Shown piece by piece: positions 20,739 to 30,634 of a stretch of 64,000 nucleotides of DNA. Position 1 is the stretch's first letter. Every line of letters begins with the position of its first letter. Made by a program: the position numbers and the translations under genes. The DNA is from Rugosibacter sp. GTDB taxonomy: Bacteria; Pseudomonadota; Gammaproteobacteria; Burkholderiales; Rhodocyclaceae. The DNA is taken from contig SCUZ01000075.1 of assembly GCA_004322535.1 (NCBI GenBank), positions 1-64,000 on the forward strand, in the 5' to 3' direction. The notes under the pieces are model-generated. The model had not been told where the DNA came from and ran no database searches. It was given only the letters and a program-made list of their open reading frames with translations.

Positions 20739-20763
20739 AAAAAGCCGGTTCTGGTGATACGGC
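20739..20763 (+). repeat. dispersed 24-bp repeat, copy 2 (cysM-ubiA gap)
   Basis: AAAAAGCCGGTTCTGG then TGATACGGC; two mismatches to the consensus in the first half. It lies 31 nt before ubiA. Confidence 0.7.
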
Positions 20764-20793
20764 AAGCTGCCCTCTTCATGGCGTGATTCGTCC

Positions 20794-21681
20794 ATGAATT
20801 ACACAGCGCTCATCGAAAAACTAAACACGTACGAAAAGCTGATGCGGCTGGATAAACCCATCGGCATCCTGCTTTTGCTTTGGCCGACACTGTGGGCCTT
20901 GTGGATTGCCACTCATGGCCAGCCGCCTCTACTCCTGGTCTGGATTTTTACACTGGGCACGCTCTTGATGCGCTCGGCTGGTTGCGTGATTAACGATTGG
21001 GCCGACCGTGATTTTGACCCGCATGTGGCGCGCACGAAAGACCGGCCGTTGGCCGCGGGCCGTGTCTCACCGCGTGAGGCCCTGGTGTTGGCGGCGGCGC
21101 TCATGCTGTGCGCCGGGCTGTTGATTCTGCCGATCTGGCAAGACATCTGGCCACTTGCGCTGGTGGCCGTATTTCTTGCGGCAAGCTATCCCTTCACCAA
21201 ACGTTTTTTTGCCATCCCGCAAGCCTATCTCGGCATCGCCTTCGGCTTTGGCATCCCGATGGCATTCGCCGCAGTGATGGGGCATGTCCCGCCCTTTGGA
21301 TGGGCGATACTGGGCGCGAATATTTTTTGGGCAGTGGCGTATGACACGGAATATGCCATGGTTGACCGCGAGGATGATCTCAGAATTGGTATCAAGACAG
21401 CAGCGATCACCTTCGGCTCGTTTGATGTGGCAGCGGTGATGATCTGTTATGTCATGACCTTGCTCATCCTCGCCATGGTGGGCGAAGCGCTCGGTTTTGG
21501 TCTGCTGTATCAGTCAGGCCTCGCCGTGGCAGCGCTGATAGCCATCTATCATTTTTTTCTCATTCGTGACCGCGACCGCATGCAGTGTTTCAAGGCATTT
21601 CGCCACAACAACTGGTTTGGCGCGGCGATATTCGCGGGGCTGGTGGCTGAACTCAATCTGCAACCGTTGCTCCATCCGTGA
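20794..21681 (+). CDS. ubiA: 4-hydroxybenzoate octaprenyltransferase
   Basis: Integral membrane prenyltransferase of ubiquinone synthesis, 295 residues with about eight or nine hydrophobic helices. The two Asp-rich motifs are NDWADRDFD (near residue 67) and [12 protein letters not shown] (near residue 184), which bind the prenyl diphosphate via magnesium. It is separated from cysM by a 111-nt gap that contains a repeat copy. Confidence 0.96.
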   Translation: MNYTALIEKLNTYEKLMRLDKPIGILLLLWPTLWALWIATHGQPPLLLVWIFTLGTLLMRSAGCVINDWADRDFDPHVARTKDRPLAAGRVSPREALVLAAALMLCAGLLILPIWQDIWPLALVAVFLAASYPFTKRFFAIPQAYLGIAFGFGIPMAFAAVMGHVPPFGWAILGANIFWAVAYDTEYAMVDREDDLRIGIKTAAITFGSFDVAAVMICYVMTLLILAMVGEALGFGLLYQSGLAVAALIAIYHFFLIRDRDRMQCFKAFRHNNWFGAAIFAGLVAELNLQPLLHP

Positions 21682-21746
21682 TGAAACTACCGCAGTAATC
21701 GACGATGGTTTGGCGGGTTTTGCGTAGACGAGATGCTGGATTGCGA

Positions 21747-21759
21747 AGCGCCGACTTTT
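21747..21759 (-). repeat. partial copy of dispersed repeat (copy 3)
   Basis: Only the first 13 bases (AAAAGTCGGCGCT on the minus strand) match; the rest has diverged. It lies in the ubiA to DUF2238 gap. Confidence 0.45.
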
Positions 21760-21808
21760 CCGAGTGGCCAGCGAGAGGACAGTCCTCGCGTGTGACTAGT
21801 CAATAAAA

Positions 21809-22432
21809 TCAAGTAACAGCAGGAGTTTTGAGCTGGCGCATTTGGCGATCGTGCACACGCGAGAGAAAAAGCAAAGCCATGACCGCGCCAATGAGCGCCA
21901 GGAACATGTCGGATTGCGTATCCCACGGGTCGCCCTGCGTGCCGAGGAACTGATCTGCTCCTTGCCCGATGACCAGCGCCACCCACCATTCAATGAGCTC
22001 ATACGTCGCGCTGATCGCCAGCACAATGCAGACGATAATAAAAGCCAGCATTTTCCCGCCACGCACAAACGCGCCGCGCAGCAAAATTTCACGCGCCACC
22101 ATGGCAGGCACAAGGCCCTGAAAGAAGTGGCCAATCTTGTCGTAGGGGTTGCGGCTCAGGCCAAAAAAATCCTGCAACTGAAATCCCAGCGGCACTTGCG
22201 CATAGGTATAAGCACCACCGATCATGAGCACTAGCGCATGCGCGAAGATCAGCGCATAGAGCAGATTGGTGAGTGGAAAGCGATGGTAGGTCGCCCACAG
22301 AATCGGCAGTGCAATCATCACCGGCAAAACCTCCAAAAACCACGTCGCCCGGTCATGCGGGTTAAAGCCGGACAGGGCGAGGAGCGCGATGAGAATGAAG
22401 GAGGTGAGGATTAGGGTGGTGGTGCGGGACAT
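21809..22432 (-). CDS. DUF2238 (YjdF-like) inner membrane protein
   Basis: Polytopic membrane protein of 207 residues with about six helices. YDKIGHFFQGLVPAMVARE, ATYELIEWW and GTQGDPWDTQSDM are conserved segments of the DUF2238 family. Those conserved charged residues suggest an active centre in the membrane, but no function is established. It is convergent with ubiA. Confidence 0.82.
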   Translation of the reverse strand: MSRTTTLILTSFILIALLALSGFNPHDRATWFLEVLPVMIALPILWATYHRFPLTNLLYALIFAHALVLMIGGAYTYAQVPLGFQLQDFFGLSRNPYDKIGHFFQGLVPAMVAREILLRGAFVRGGKMLAFIIVCIVLAISATYELIEWWVALVIGQGADQFLGTQGDPWDTQSDMFLALIGAVMALLFLSRVHDRQMRQLKTPAVT

Positions 22433-22519
22433 GGTTGGGTGGCTAGTACCAGAAATTAGATTCGGAGATTTTTCGGCTTTCCTAGTTTGCTGAGATCAGC
22501 TATTCAATCATTGGCGAGT

Positions 22520-23135
22520 TTATTCTTCAGTCTTAGTAGTTGTTGGCCGTTGTATGTAGAGTCGATAACCACCCATAGACTCTGGTCCGCCTTTCATTAC
22601 CCAAGCTCGCAGTTTTAACAGAGGGACAAGTCGTAACCAAAGAGCATTTTCTGCGTCACGTTCACGTGTACTGCCAGTTTTGTGAGACATTTCAATTGCT
22701 TTTTTGGGAAGGGGATATTTACCTTTCCACTCTACATACGGAGAAAGCCTCGAGAGCACTGTTAATTCGGCAGTTGTCAGCTCTAAACTTTGGCATTCTG
22801 GGCGTCCCGCGAGTTCCTCAAGTCTGTGGGTGTAGCGCTCACGTGGCAAAGGTGGGTCCAATTTTTCTTCAAGTCTTACGAGAGTTATATAGCCTTTGAG
22901 GAGGTTCTCGAAGGCTAGTCCAAGCAAGAAGATGGTATTCAGCAAAGAATGCGCTGCCGCATTCATCTTCGAGTGCTGGAAACGTCTTCCAATCAAATCG
23001 TTGTGATGCACTGCGAAGACTTAGTGCCTGGAGTAACCAGCCCCCCGGACTTTGCTGAGCAGCTATGAAGTGTCGTTCCATTAACACTCCATCCATGGTG
23101 ATGGCTTTTTTGAGGATGCCAAAAGACTGAGGCAT
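22520..23135 (-). pseudogene. HEPN-like protein, apparently frameshifted
   Basis: Two overlapping minus-strand frames look like parts of one protein. The upstream frame starts at 23135 (MPQSFGILKKAITMDG) and carries LRSASQRFDWKTFPALE. The other, ending at 22520 and open from GTG 23011, continues with NAAAHSLLNTIFLLGLAFENLLKG and LSPYVEWKGKYPLPKKA. The helical AFENLLKG segment and the W-G-K-Y-P motif recall HEPN-type proteins, but the RxxxxH nuclease motif is not obvious. A single frameshift near 22970-22990 would join the two. Alternatively only the 163-residue frame 22520-23011 is real. Base composition is more AT-rich than the neighbours, suggesting transfer. Confidence 0.42.
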
Positions 23136-23339
23136 TCACAGGGTAATGGGCTAGCATCATGTCCGAATGAAAAATTGACTCAAGTCCAACTGTTTTGACG
23201 CATAAAGAGTGCAGATTCAAAGTGCATAGATAACTTTGCTCTCTGCCTGTTACAAGGTGAGTCTATCAGTCAAAATTAATTCAGTGATGAGGAATAGGTG
23301 CTTAAGAGAGCCACTTTTACGCTGGGATTTCGTTATTAC

Positions 23340-23364
23340 GCCGTCTCACCAATGCCGACTTTTT
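23340..23364 (-). repeat. dispersed 24-bp repeat, copy 4 (downstream of dinB)
   Basis: On the minus strand AAAAAGTCGGCATTGG then TGAGACGGC. It lies 31 nt past the dinB stop. Confidence 0.75.
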
Positions 23365-23394
23365 GACTGTTCATCGTTTTGTCGTACCGCGCTA

Positions 23395-24540
23395 TCAAGC
23401 CAACGGCAATTGCCCTTGTGTTGCGATGTCCTCCTGTGGGGTAGTGAGGCTACCAACACGCACGCCGATGAGGCGCAAGCGTTGTTCCAGCGGCACGCGG
23501 CGCAGGCATTCGCCGGCGGCGCGGCGGATGGTTTGGGCGTTGGCGGTGGCCTCAGGCAGGGTCACATCGCGGGTGATGGTGGAAAAATCGGCATAGCGCA
23601 GCTTGATGCCGATGGTGCGGCCGACATAGCCCTTTTTGTTCAAGTCGTCCGCCACGCGATTGCATAGCGCGGTAAAAATTTCGCCCAGCTGGGCTTTGTC
23701 GTCGCGCGGGTGCAGGTCGCGCTCAAAGGTGGTTTCGCGGCTGGTGGATTTGGGTTCGCGGTGGGTCACGATCTCTCTGTTGTCCCGCCCGTGCGCAGCT
23801 TCCAGTAGCCAGTGGCCATAGCTGCGGCCAAAATGCTGCTGCAAGAAAATCGGCTCGGCGCGGGCGAGCTCGCCAATGGTCTGAATGCCTAGCGCGGCGA
23901 GCTTTTCACCCGCGCGCGGGCCGATGCCGTTGATCTTTCTCGCCGGCAGGGGCCACAACTGCGAGGCGACGTCGTCCATGGTGAGGAGCGTGATGCCATC
24001 GGGTTTATCCAGGTCAGAGCAGATTTTCGCGAGCAATTTGTTGGGGGCTACACCCACCGAGCAGGTCAGCCTCGTGGCTTTGTTCACCGCGGTTTTGATG
24101 CGGTGCACGAGCGCGAGGGTATTACTCTCTGTGTCGCTATCCAGGTCGGTGAGGTCGATATAAATCTCGTCTATGCCATGGTCTTCAAACTGCGGGGTGA
24201 TGCTCGCCACTGCCGCTTTAAAGCGTTGCGAGGCCTGACGATAGGCGTCGAAACTGGCGGGCAGCAAAATCGCATTGGGCGCGAGCCGCGCGGCTTGCAT
24301 CACGCCCATGCCAGAATGGATGCCCAAGGCACGGCCTTCATAAGTGGCGGTGGTGAGTACGCCACGGCCGGTGTACTCGCCCAAGCGCATGAATTGCCAG
24401 CTGCCGTTAGCCTGACGCGTGGGCTGCGGCACAGAGCGTCCGCCCACGGCGACGGGCAGGCCGCTTAGCTCGGGGTAGGTGAGCAACTCGACAGAGGCAA
24501 AAAATGCATCCATGTCGAGGTGGGCAATGCGACGCTGCAT
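23395..24540 (-). CDS. dinB: DNA polymerase IV
   Basis: Y-family translesion polymerase, 381 residues. Catalytic motifs HLDMDAFFASVE (start) and DEIYIDLTD are present, then SVGVAPNKLLAKICSDLDKPDG and the HhH region INGIGPRAGEKLAALGI. Compared with E. coli DinB there is an insertion of about 20 residues after AVGG (RSVPQPTRQANGSWQFMRL), seen in a betaproteobacterial subfamily. It lies 9 nt after bioF and is probably cotranscribed with it. Confidence 0.94.
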   Translation of the reverse strand: MQRRIAHLDMDAFFASVELLTYPELSGLPVAVGGRSVPQPTRQANGSWQFMRLGEYTGRGVLTTATYEGRALGIHSGMGVMQAARLAPNAILLPASFDAYRQASQRFKAAVASITPQFEDHGIDEIYIDLTDLDSDTESNTLALVHRIKTAVNKATRLTCSVGVAPNKLLAKICSDLDKPDGITLLTMDDVASQLWPLPARKINGIGPRAGEKLAALGIQTIGELARAEPIFLQQHFGRSYGHWLLEAAHGRDNREIVTHREPKSTSRETTFERDLHPRDDKAQLGEIFTALCNRVADDLNKKGYVGRTIGIKLRYADFSTITRDVTLPEATANAQTIRRAAGECLRRVPLEQRLRLIGVRVGSLTTPQEDIATQGQLPLA

Positions 24541-24549
24541 GACAAATGG

Positions 24550-25722
24550 CTAGGCTTGGAGCACGTTCACGGCATCGAGCAGCTGTGCGAAAGCCGCATC
24601 GGGCAATGCGGAGGAGAGCGAAAAACGTAATCGGCACCCGCCCGCTGGCACGGTAGGCGGACGCATGGCAACGGCCAGTACGCCGCGATCTTCAAGCCGC
24701 TGTTGTGCCGCCAGTGCAGCAGTTTCGCTGCCCAGCACGGCAGGAATGATTTGCGTGGTAGATTGAAGCGTATCTATGCCCAACGCAGCAAGACGATCGC
24801 GCAAGGCATCGCCACGTTGCGCGAGCAGGGCGCGTTCGGCGTCCAGATGCGGCATCAATTCCAGTGCCGCTTGCACCGCGCCACACGCTGCAGGTGGTGG
24901 GGCGGTTGAATAGATGATGCCCGTGCAGCGATTGACCAAATAGTCGATCAGTGCCTGCGAGCCTGCGATGTAAGCCCCGGCCGCACCAAAGGCTTTGCCC
25001 AGCGTGCCCATGATGACAGTCGATGGATTACTGTCGTGTAAACCATAGGCCAGCCCGCGCCCCTGAGGGCCGAGCACGCCGCTGGCATGCGCTTCATCGA
25101 GATACAGCACCGCGCCGTGGCGTGTGGCGAGTGCGTTGAGCACCGTGACATCGGCGCGGTCGCCATCCATGCTGAAGACAGATTCGGTGACGATGAATGC
25201 CGGGCGGCCCCGGGCGTGTTGCGTGAGCAATTCGTCAAGATGGGCTACGTCGTTGTGGCGAAACTGAATTTGCTTCACTCCCGCCGCGCGACAGCCGGCA
25301 TGCAGGCTGGAGTGATTGAGCACATCGGTAAACACCAGGGCTTCACGTCCGCCAGCCAGTTTGAATAAAGCGGGTAAAACGGTGGCATTGGCCTGGAATC
25401 CGGAATTGAAAATCAGCGCCGCCTGGGTGCCTTTGAATGCGGCAAGCCGCGCTTCCAAGGCGATCATTTCTTCAAGCGTGCCGGTGACCAGGCGGGACGC
25501 CCTAGCGCCTGCGCCAAAGCGCTGCACCCATTCAATGGCACGCGACTTTAATACCGGATGTTGTGCGAGGCCGAGGTAGTCGTTGGATGACGCATCAATC
25601 AACTGGCGGCCATCGGCCATGACCAAGCGTGCGCCAGGAATGGCAATCTGCCGCAGGCGACGCCGTCGTTGTGTTGCGTCGAGCGTGGTTAGCGCTTCGT
25701 CGAGTGTTTGTTCAAGCCACAT
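24550..25722 (-). CDS. bioF: 8-amino-7-oxononanoate synthase
   Basis: PLP enzyme condensing pimeloyl-ACP and alanine in biotin synthesis. 390 residues. DASSNDYLGLAQHP near residue 42, LDEAHASGVLGPQG, and the PLP lysine in GTLGKAFGAAGAY are family signatures. No other bio gene is adjacent; dinB follows on the same strand, and ubiD is divergent. Confidence 0.94.
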   Translation of the reverse strand: MWLEQTLDEALTTLDATQRRRRLRQIAIPGARLVMADGRQLIDASSNDYLGLAQHPVLKSRAIEWVQRFGAGARASRLVTGTLEEMIALEARLAAFKGTQAALIFNSGFQANATVLPALFKLAGGREALVFTDVLNHSSLHAGCRAAGVKQIQFRHNDVAHLDELLTQHARGRPAFIVTESVFSMDGDRADVTVLNALATRHGAVLYLDEAHASGVLGPQGRGLAYGLHDSNPSTVIMGTLGKAFGAAGAYIAGSQALIDYLVNRCTGIIYSTAPPPAACGAVQAALELMPHLDAERALLAQRGDALRDRLAALGIDTLQSTTQIIPAVLGSETAALAAQQRLEDRGVLAVAMRPPTVPAGGCRLRFSLSSALPDAAFAQLLDAVNVLQA

Positions 25723-25872
25723 GGCGTGTCTGAGGGGTCATGGATGATGGGAAACTCATGGTGCGTAAAATTGTTGGGTAGGTAGGCGCGTATTGTGCCT
25801 TGGTTTTGATCTGCAAAGCACGCCTATCTGCCAGCTACAATGGCATATTGCATGGGTATTAAGGCACACCGA

Positions 25873-27342
25873 ATGAAGTATCACGATTTGCGCGACTTTT
25901 TGCAGCAGCTCGAAGCCATGGGTGAACTCAAACGCATCGCTGTTGCGGTCGATCCGCATCTGGAAATGACCGAGATTGCCGACCGCGTGTTGCGCGCAGA
26001 CGGCCCGGCGCTGCTGTTTGAAAATCCCACAGGACACTCCATTCCCGTATTGGCAAATCTTTTTGGGACGCCGCAGCGTGTTGCCTTGGGTATGGGGCAG
26101 ACCGGTGACTGGAAAAAATCCCTGCGCGAAGTGGGCCAGTTATTGGCGATGCTAAAAGAGCCAGAGCCACCGCACGGGATCAAGGATGCCTGGGACAAAC
26201 TGCCGCTGTTAAAGCAAGTATTCAACATGCGGCCGAAGGTGATTACTTCTGCGCCTTGCCAGGAGATTGTCTGGGAAGGGCGGGACGTTGTCCTGTCCCG
26301 TTTGCCGATACAAACCTGCTGGCCAGGCGATGCGGGCCCCTTGATTACTTGGGGGCTGACGGTGACGCGCGGGCCACAAAAAAAACGGCAAAATCTGGGC
26401 ATTTATCGGCAACAAGTGATTGCACCGAACAAGGTGATCATGCGCTGGCTGGCACATCGTGGCGGCGCGCTGGATTATCAGGATCATTGCGCGGCGTGCC
26501 CAGGCGCGCCGTTTCCTGTAGCCGTCGTGCTGGGGTGTGATCCGGCGACGATTTTGGGTGCGGTAACGCCGGTACCGGATGCCTTGTCTGAATATCAATT
26601 CGCGGGCTTGTTGCGGGGTAGCAAAACAGAGCTGGTGAAATGCATCGGTTCGGATTTACACGTGCCCGCGCGCGCCGAGATTATTCTGGAAGGTGTGATT
26701 CATCCGGGCGAGACGGCGGTAGAAGGGCCATTTGGCGACCACACCGGGTATTACAACGAACAGTCCGAGTTCCCCGTGTTCACCATTGAGCGCATCACCA
26801 TGCGGCGAGATCCGATCTACCACTCAACCTACACCGGCAAGCCACCGGATGAACCGGCCATGCTGGGCGTGGCGTTAAATGAAGTGTTTGTGCCGCTGTT
26901 GCAAAAGCAGTATCCGGAGATCGTGGATTTCTACCTGCCGCCAGAAGGTTGCTCGTATCGGCTGGCGGTGGTATCGATCAAAAAGCAATATCCAGGGCAT
27001 GCCAAACGGGTCATGTTCGGCATCTGGAGTTTTCTGCGTCAGTTCATGTATACCAAATTTATCATCGTGACCGATGACGACGTGGATGTACGCGATTGGA
27101 AAGAAGTGGTTTGGGCCGTGACCACGCGCGTGGATGCGGCGCGTGATACGCTGATCGCTGAAAATACGCCTATTGATTATCTCGATTTTGCCTCGCCGAT
27201 CGCAGGATTGGGCAGCAAGATGGGGATTGATGCTACCAACAAATGGCCGGGCGAGACGGCACGCGAATGGGGGCGACCGATTGAGATGGATGCCACCGTC
27301 AAGCGACGGATTGATTTACTTTGGGGAGAGCTGGGACTATGA
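25873..27342 (+). CDS. ubiD: 4-hydroxy-3-polyprenylbenzoate decarboxylase
   Basis: Prenylated-FMN decarboxylase of ubiquinone synthesis, 489 residues. Starts [21 protein letters not shown]; visible family segments include [21 protein letters not shown], and the E-x-P type region [12 protein letters not shown] is 8 nt before ATG 25873, which is preferred over the frame's upstream start. The following membrane protein gene begins in an ATGA overlap. Confidence 0.95.
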   Translation: MKYHDLRDFLQQLEAMGELKRIAVAVDPHLEMTEIADRVLRADGPALLFENPTGHSIPVLANLFGTPQRVALGMGQTGDWKKSLREVGQLLAMLKEPEPPHGIKDAWDKLPLLKQVFNMRPKVITSAPCQEIVWEGRDVVLSRLPIQTCWPGDAGPLITWGLTVTRGPQKKRQNLGIYRQQVIAPNKVIMRWLAHRGGALDYQDHCAACPGAPFPVAVVLGCDPATILGAVTPVPDALSEYQFAGLLRGSKTELVKCIGSDLHVPARAEIILEGVIHPGETAVEGPFGDHTGYYNEQSEFPVFTIERITMRRDPIYHSTYTGKPPDEPAMLGVALNEVFVPLLQKQYPEIVDFYLPPEGCSYRLAVVSIKKQYPGHAKRVMFGIWSFLRQFMYTKFIIVTDDDVDVRDWKEVVWAVTTRVDAARDTLIAENTPIDYLDFASPIAGLGSKMGIDATNKWPGETAREWGRPIEMDATVKRRIDLLWGELGL

Positions 27343-27755
27343 GTAACGACATTGAAGTAATTGCAAATCGTGACAGCCAGTTGGATGGCCCGCGTGCCTG
27401 GGCGCATGTGATGTATGGGCTGCATGCAGTGTCGGCGTTGTCGGGCATCTTGACTTCGGCCACGGTGGTAGGCGCGTTTGTGTTTGGCTGGCCGTCGATT
27501 ATTGCCATCACCATTAATTACCTTACGCGGGAACAAGTGCGAGGCACTTGGCTGGAAACGCATTGGCGCTGGCAGTTACGCAGCTTTTGGTTTGCTGCAT
27601 TATGGCTGTTGATTGCCGGGTTGCTGTTCATCACCTTGATCGGGATTCCGGCAGCTATATTGGCCATCATCGGCACGGGCGTGTGGGTGCTCTATCGAGT
27701 TATCCGCGGCTGGATGGCGTTGCTGGATCGCCGCGCCATGCCGTTGCCGGATTAA
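27339..27755 (+). CDS. DUF4870-like small membrane protein
   Basis: 138 residues with three to four hydrophobic helices (about 25-55, 80-105 and 105-125). [23 protein letters not shown] followed by a long hydrophobic stretch resembles DUF4870-type proteins, in which a charged REKVRGT loop links helices. Function is unknown. It starts in an ATGA overlap with ubiD, so it is translationally coupled to it. Confidence 0.72.
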   Translation: MSNDIEVIANRDSQLDGPRAWAHVMYGLHAVSALSGILTSATVVGAFVFGWPSIIAITINYLTREQVRGTWLETHWRWQLRSFWFAALWLLIAGLLFITLIGIPAAILAIIGTGVWVLYRVIRGWMALLDRRAMPLPD

Positions 27756-27778
27756 ACCTCACCGCGAATTGATGTTGA

Positions 27779-28570
27779 TCAGGGGGTGCTAAACAGGTAC
27801 GCATCCATTGCCAGTGCACCCAGGGTCATGCCGCGATGCACGACTTCAAATGACGCGTTCTCGTCTGCTGCGCCCAGCGCAACGTAGACCGGCAGCAGGT
27901 GATCGTCGGTTGGGTGCACGCGCACGGCATGCGGGGCTTGCCGTCGGTAATCAAATAGCGCGGGCAGATCGCGATGGTTTAGCGCGTCAACAAACCAATT
28001 GCAAAATTCGCCGATGTGGGGCAACGCCATGCCCTCGGGGGCATCCCGCACCATGTCGCGCAGATTATGCGTGATGGCGCCGGAGGCCATGATCAGTACG
28101 CCGTCTTCGCGTAACGAGGCGAGTTGCCGACCGAGATTAAAGTGAGCCTCGGGTGTGACGTTGGGTTGAATCGCGAATTGCACGACGGGAATATCTGCCT
28201 GCGGATACATGTAACGCAAGGGCACCCAGGCGCCGTGGTCCAGTCCACGATCCACATCAATGGCGATGCCGGGAATGAGTTGGGATATTTTTTTTGCCAG
28301 ATCTGGCGCGCCGGGGGGGGTGTATTGAATTTCATACATTGGGGCGGGAAACCCATAAAAGTCGTGAATGGTTTCCGGGTGTTTGGCGGCACTCACTGCA
28401 GGCGTGTGAGTCATCCAGTGGGCTGAAACGGAAAGTATCGCGCGCGGGCGCGGCAGCCGTGCAGCGAGTCGCGCCCAGGCGGGCCCCGTGCTGCCCGGCT
28501 CGATAGACATCATGGGTGAGCCGTGTGAGATAAATAATGTAGGAAGCGGAATAGTAGCGGTAGGCGACAT
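27779..28570 (-). CDS. LigB-type extradiol dioxygenase (4,5-DOPA dioxygenase family)
   Basis: Class III extradiol dioxygenase of 263 residues. LPTLFISHGSPMMSIEP at the start carries a zinc/iron His; SAHWMTHTP, LDHGAWVPLRYMYP and the late HPTDDHLLP provide the other conserved His residues. E. coli YgiD of this family acts on DOPA in vitro; the natural substrate is unknown. ATG 28570 is where homologues begin; an ATG at 28636 would add 22 residues and abut a repeat copy. It is convergent with the DUF4870-like gene. Confidence 0.86.
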   Translation of the reverse strand: MSPTATIPLPTLFISHGSPMMSIEPGSTGPAWARLAARLPRPRAILSVSAHWMTHTPAVSAAKHPETIHDFYGFPAPMYEIQYTPPGAPDLAKKISQLIPGIAIDVDRGLDHGAWVPLRYMYPQADIPVVQFAIQPNVTPEAHFNLGRQLASLREDGVLIMASGAITHNLRDMVRDAPEGMALPHIGEFCNWFVDALNHRDLPALFDYRRQAPHAVRVHPTDDHLLPVYVALGAADENASFEVVHRGMTLGALAMDAYLFSTP

Positions 28571-28641
28571 GGGGTGTCTTTCGTGAACAATATCTTTGGT
28601 TATGGTAACTGGCGCTGAAGAATTTTCAAAATTCATTCTTT

Positions 28642-28665
28642 AAAAGTCGGCGCTGGCAATACGGC
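28642..28665 (+). repeat. dispersed 24-bp repeat, copy 5
   Basis: AAAAGTCGGCGCTGG then CAATACGGC; it lies in the gap between the dioxygenase gene and the GNAT gene. Confidence 0.78.
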
Positions 28666-28700
28666 GGCAATAGGAGAGTTCATGCAACGGCAAATCAAGC

Positions 28701-29243
28701 TTAGTGCCTATTCAGCCAGAGTACACCACGTTTTAAGCAATGATCTTCAGGATGGGTTGATAACTTAAACCCCAAACGGGAAACAAAGTTCAGCATGCGC
28801 GTATTGTCCGCAAGAAAGTCACCTGTCATGCACAAGAAGCCTTGCTCCTTTGCCGCAGCAATGAGCCGAGTCATCAGGTGGTGGCCGATTCCCTGGCTTT
28901 GCCATTCATCGGCCACTACGATGGCAAACTCGCAGGCTCCCAGTGTTTTTTCTGCAGGGTTCGCGGCGTAGCGGCAAACACCGATTTCTTCCCCTGTTTC
29001 CTTTAGCAGGGCAATGAAGGCCATCGTGTGGTGGTAATCGATATGTGTGAAGTGGTGCAGTTGTGCTGAGGAGAGTTCATTGAGTGTGCACATGAAGCGT
29101 CGATAGCGAGTTTCAGGCGACAAATTTTTGATGAACGCCTGTTCGCGCTCAATGTCTTCTGGCAGGATGGGTCGTGAGGTGACCCAGACGCCATTATTGG
29201 TTTTGAAGCTTGATTGCAAAAGATGCGCTGGGCAATCGCGCAC
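28701..29243 (-). CDS. GNAT-family N-acetyltransferase
   Basis: 180 residues with one GNAT domain: acetyl-CoA-binding EWQSQGIGHHLMTRLIAAAKEQG near residues 112-134 and ADNTRMLNFVSRLGF at the end. The N-terminal ETRYRRFMCTL is typical of acetyltransferase domains found in protein lysine acetyltransferases such as Pat. The substrate is unknown. It starts with GTG, overlapping the stop of the upstream cyclase by one base. In some bacteria Pat-type enzymes are controlled by cAMP, so coupling to a cyclase gene is suggestive only. Confidence 0.82.
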   Translation of the reverse strand: MRDCPAHLLQSSFKTNNGVWVTSRPILPEDIEREQAFIKNLSPETRYRRFMCTLNELSSAQLHHFTHIDYHHTMAFIALLKETGEEIGVCRYAANPAEKTLGACEFAIVVADEWQSQGIGHHLMTRLIAAAKEQGFLCMTGDFLADNTRMLNFVSRLGFKLSTHPEDHCLKRGVLWLNRH

Positions 29244-30634
29244 TAGATGCTTTCCTTGATTACTCGTTCGCCGGGGTATTCAGCGATGCGTTCGACAGTA
29301 CGTCCGTTCAGGTGATGCGCAAAGTGACGATCGGTATTGAGAACATGATTGATCAGCCAGTCTGTCAGCATGTTTTTGACCCGAAAACCCAGGTAAATAT
29401 GATCTGCGCCATCGTTCTCTATTTCGGCTTGGAGTTCCTTGAGGTAATCGAAAAACCGCAGGTGTTGCCGCGTGTGTAGCTCAAGAAACGGGTAGCTTTT
29501 GTCTTGCATCATTTGTTCTTGCAGTAAAAAAGCTTGTGTGGCGGCTGTACGTATTTGCGTCAATAGTGGCGATATCAGCGCCGATTTTTCTGCGTGAAAA
29601 GTGCACGTTTGGATAGCGTGGGTAAGACTGTTTATGTCATTGAACAAGCCTCGGTGTGCGGCATCCAGCGTGGTGATACCCAAGGCGTATTCGTCATGCC
29701 ACGTAAAGCCTGTTTCTTTGGCAGGTATGTTCGTCTGGTTAGGTAATTGCATGGCAGCTGCGCAGCGAAGCAGGTAAGCGCGAGCAGCACTATCGTCTGG
29801 AACATCGGCAAGACAGCGCGAAAAATGTGCATGGGCCGCAGAAAAACTGTCCAGGTGATAGTGCGCCAGCGCTTGCTGGAATATGCCCAGTGTGTTTTTC
29901 TTGGCAACGCGTAGCGCCGGGGGATCGGCATCAACGACCTCATAAACGGATTGGTTGTCATGCTTGCCGCGTACGTGTGTGCGATCGAGAAAACGCAGCG
30001 ACCAGGGCTTGGTATTCTCAAGGCTGCTCAGGGTGTATTCGCTGATCAAAATCGGCACTTCGTATTCTTTGGTCAGACGTTCCAGCCGCGAGGCGAGATT
30101 TACTGCGTCGCCAATCACGGTGCCATCCATGCGGCCCTCGCCGCCGACCGTGCCAAGGATGACGATGCCGGTATTGATGCCGACGCCAATCTTGATGGGT
30201 TGGTAACCGGCACGTTCCCGGCCGGCGTTGTATTCGTCAAGCTTGGCCAGCATGGCAAGACTGCAGCGCAGGGCATCGTCCGGCGAGTTGGGAAAGAGCG
30301 CCATGATGGCATCCCCGATATATTTGTCGATGATGCCGCCATGCGCGGTAATGACGGGTTCCATTTGCACCAGGTAGGAATTGAGGAAATTGAAATTTTC
30401 CTGTGGGCTCATGCTCTCGGATAGCGAGGTGAAATCGCGAATATCGGAAAACAGAATTGTCATGGATCGCTCAACCTGCTGGCCGAGTTGTACCGTACGA
30501 ATGTCATCTACGCCAAGTAGTTGGAGAAAGCTCTTGGGCACAAAGCGGCTGTAGGCCGCTTCGGTTTCGGTTAGTTGTTCGGTTTCCGTTTGTGCGGAGT
30601 TTGGCGAGTGACTGGTGCGTGGCAGAGTTGTCAT
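29243..30634 (-). CDS. class III adenylate cyclase fused to a degenerate hemerythrin domain
   Basis: 463-residue soluble protein with three parts. Residues about 52-235 are a class III nucleotide cyclase: metal Asp64 (LFSDIRDFTS) and Asp108 (KYIGDAIMALF), Lys104 and Asp177 (pattern of ATP specificity), Asn180 and Arg184 (NLASRLE). Residues about 245-295 look like one or two TPR helices. Residues about 308-440 resemble bacteriohemerythrin, with His327 (TTLDAAHRGLF), His387 and His391 (HTRQH), His430 and Asp435 (NHVLNTD). The usual HFxxEE helix reads AFLLQEQMM, so the His54- and Glu58-equivalent ligands are Ala368 and Gln372. The domain may sense oxygen, NO or iron, or may have lost metal binding; this is inference. 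It is followed by a coupled GNAT gene and preceded by tesA. Confidence 0.88.
   Translation of the reverse strand: MTTLPRTSHSPNSAQTETEQLTETEAAYSRFVPKSFLQLLGVDDIRTVQLGQQVERSMTILFSDIRDFTSLSESMSPQENFNFLNSYLVQMEPVITAHGGIIDKYIGDAIMALFPNSPDDALRCSLAMLAKLDEYNAGRERAGYQPIKIGVGINTGIVILGTVGGEGRMDGTVIGDAVNLASRLERLTKEYEVPILISEYTLSSLENTKPWSLRFLDRTHVRGKHDNQSVYEVVDADPPALRVAKKNTLGIFQQALAHYHLDSFSAAHAHFSRCLADVPDDSAARAYLLRCAAAMQLPNQTNIPAKETGFTWHDEYALGITTLDAAHRGLFNDINSLTHAIQTCTFHAEKSALISPLLTQIRTAATQAFLLQEQMMQDKSYPFLELHTRQHLRFFDYLKELQAEIENDGADHIYLGFRVKNMLTDWLINHVLNTDRHFAHHLNGRTVERIAEYPGERVIKESI

Noticed and set aside
20739-20763. Dispersed repeat as a transcription terminator or REP hairpin
   Set aside because: The unit has CGGC twice in direct, not inverted, orientation and cannot form a stem; many copies are inside genes.
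22993-23220. 75-residue frame upstream of the HEPN-like gene
   Set aside because: Overlaps a more plausible frame, has no family resemblance and no ribosome binding site.
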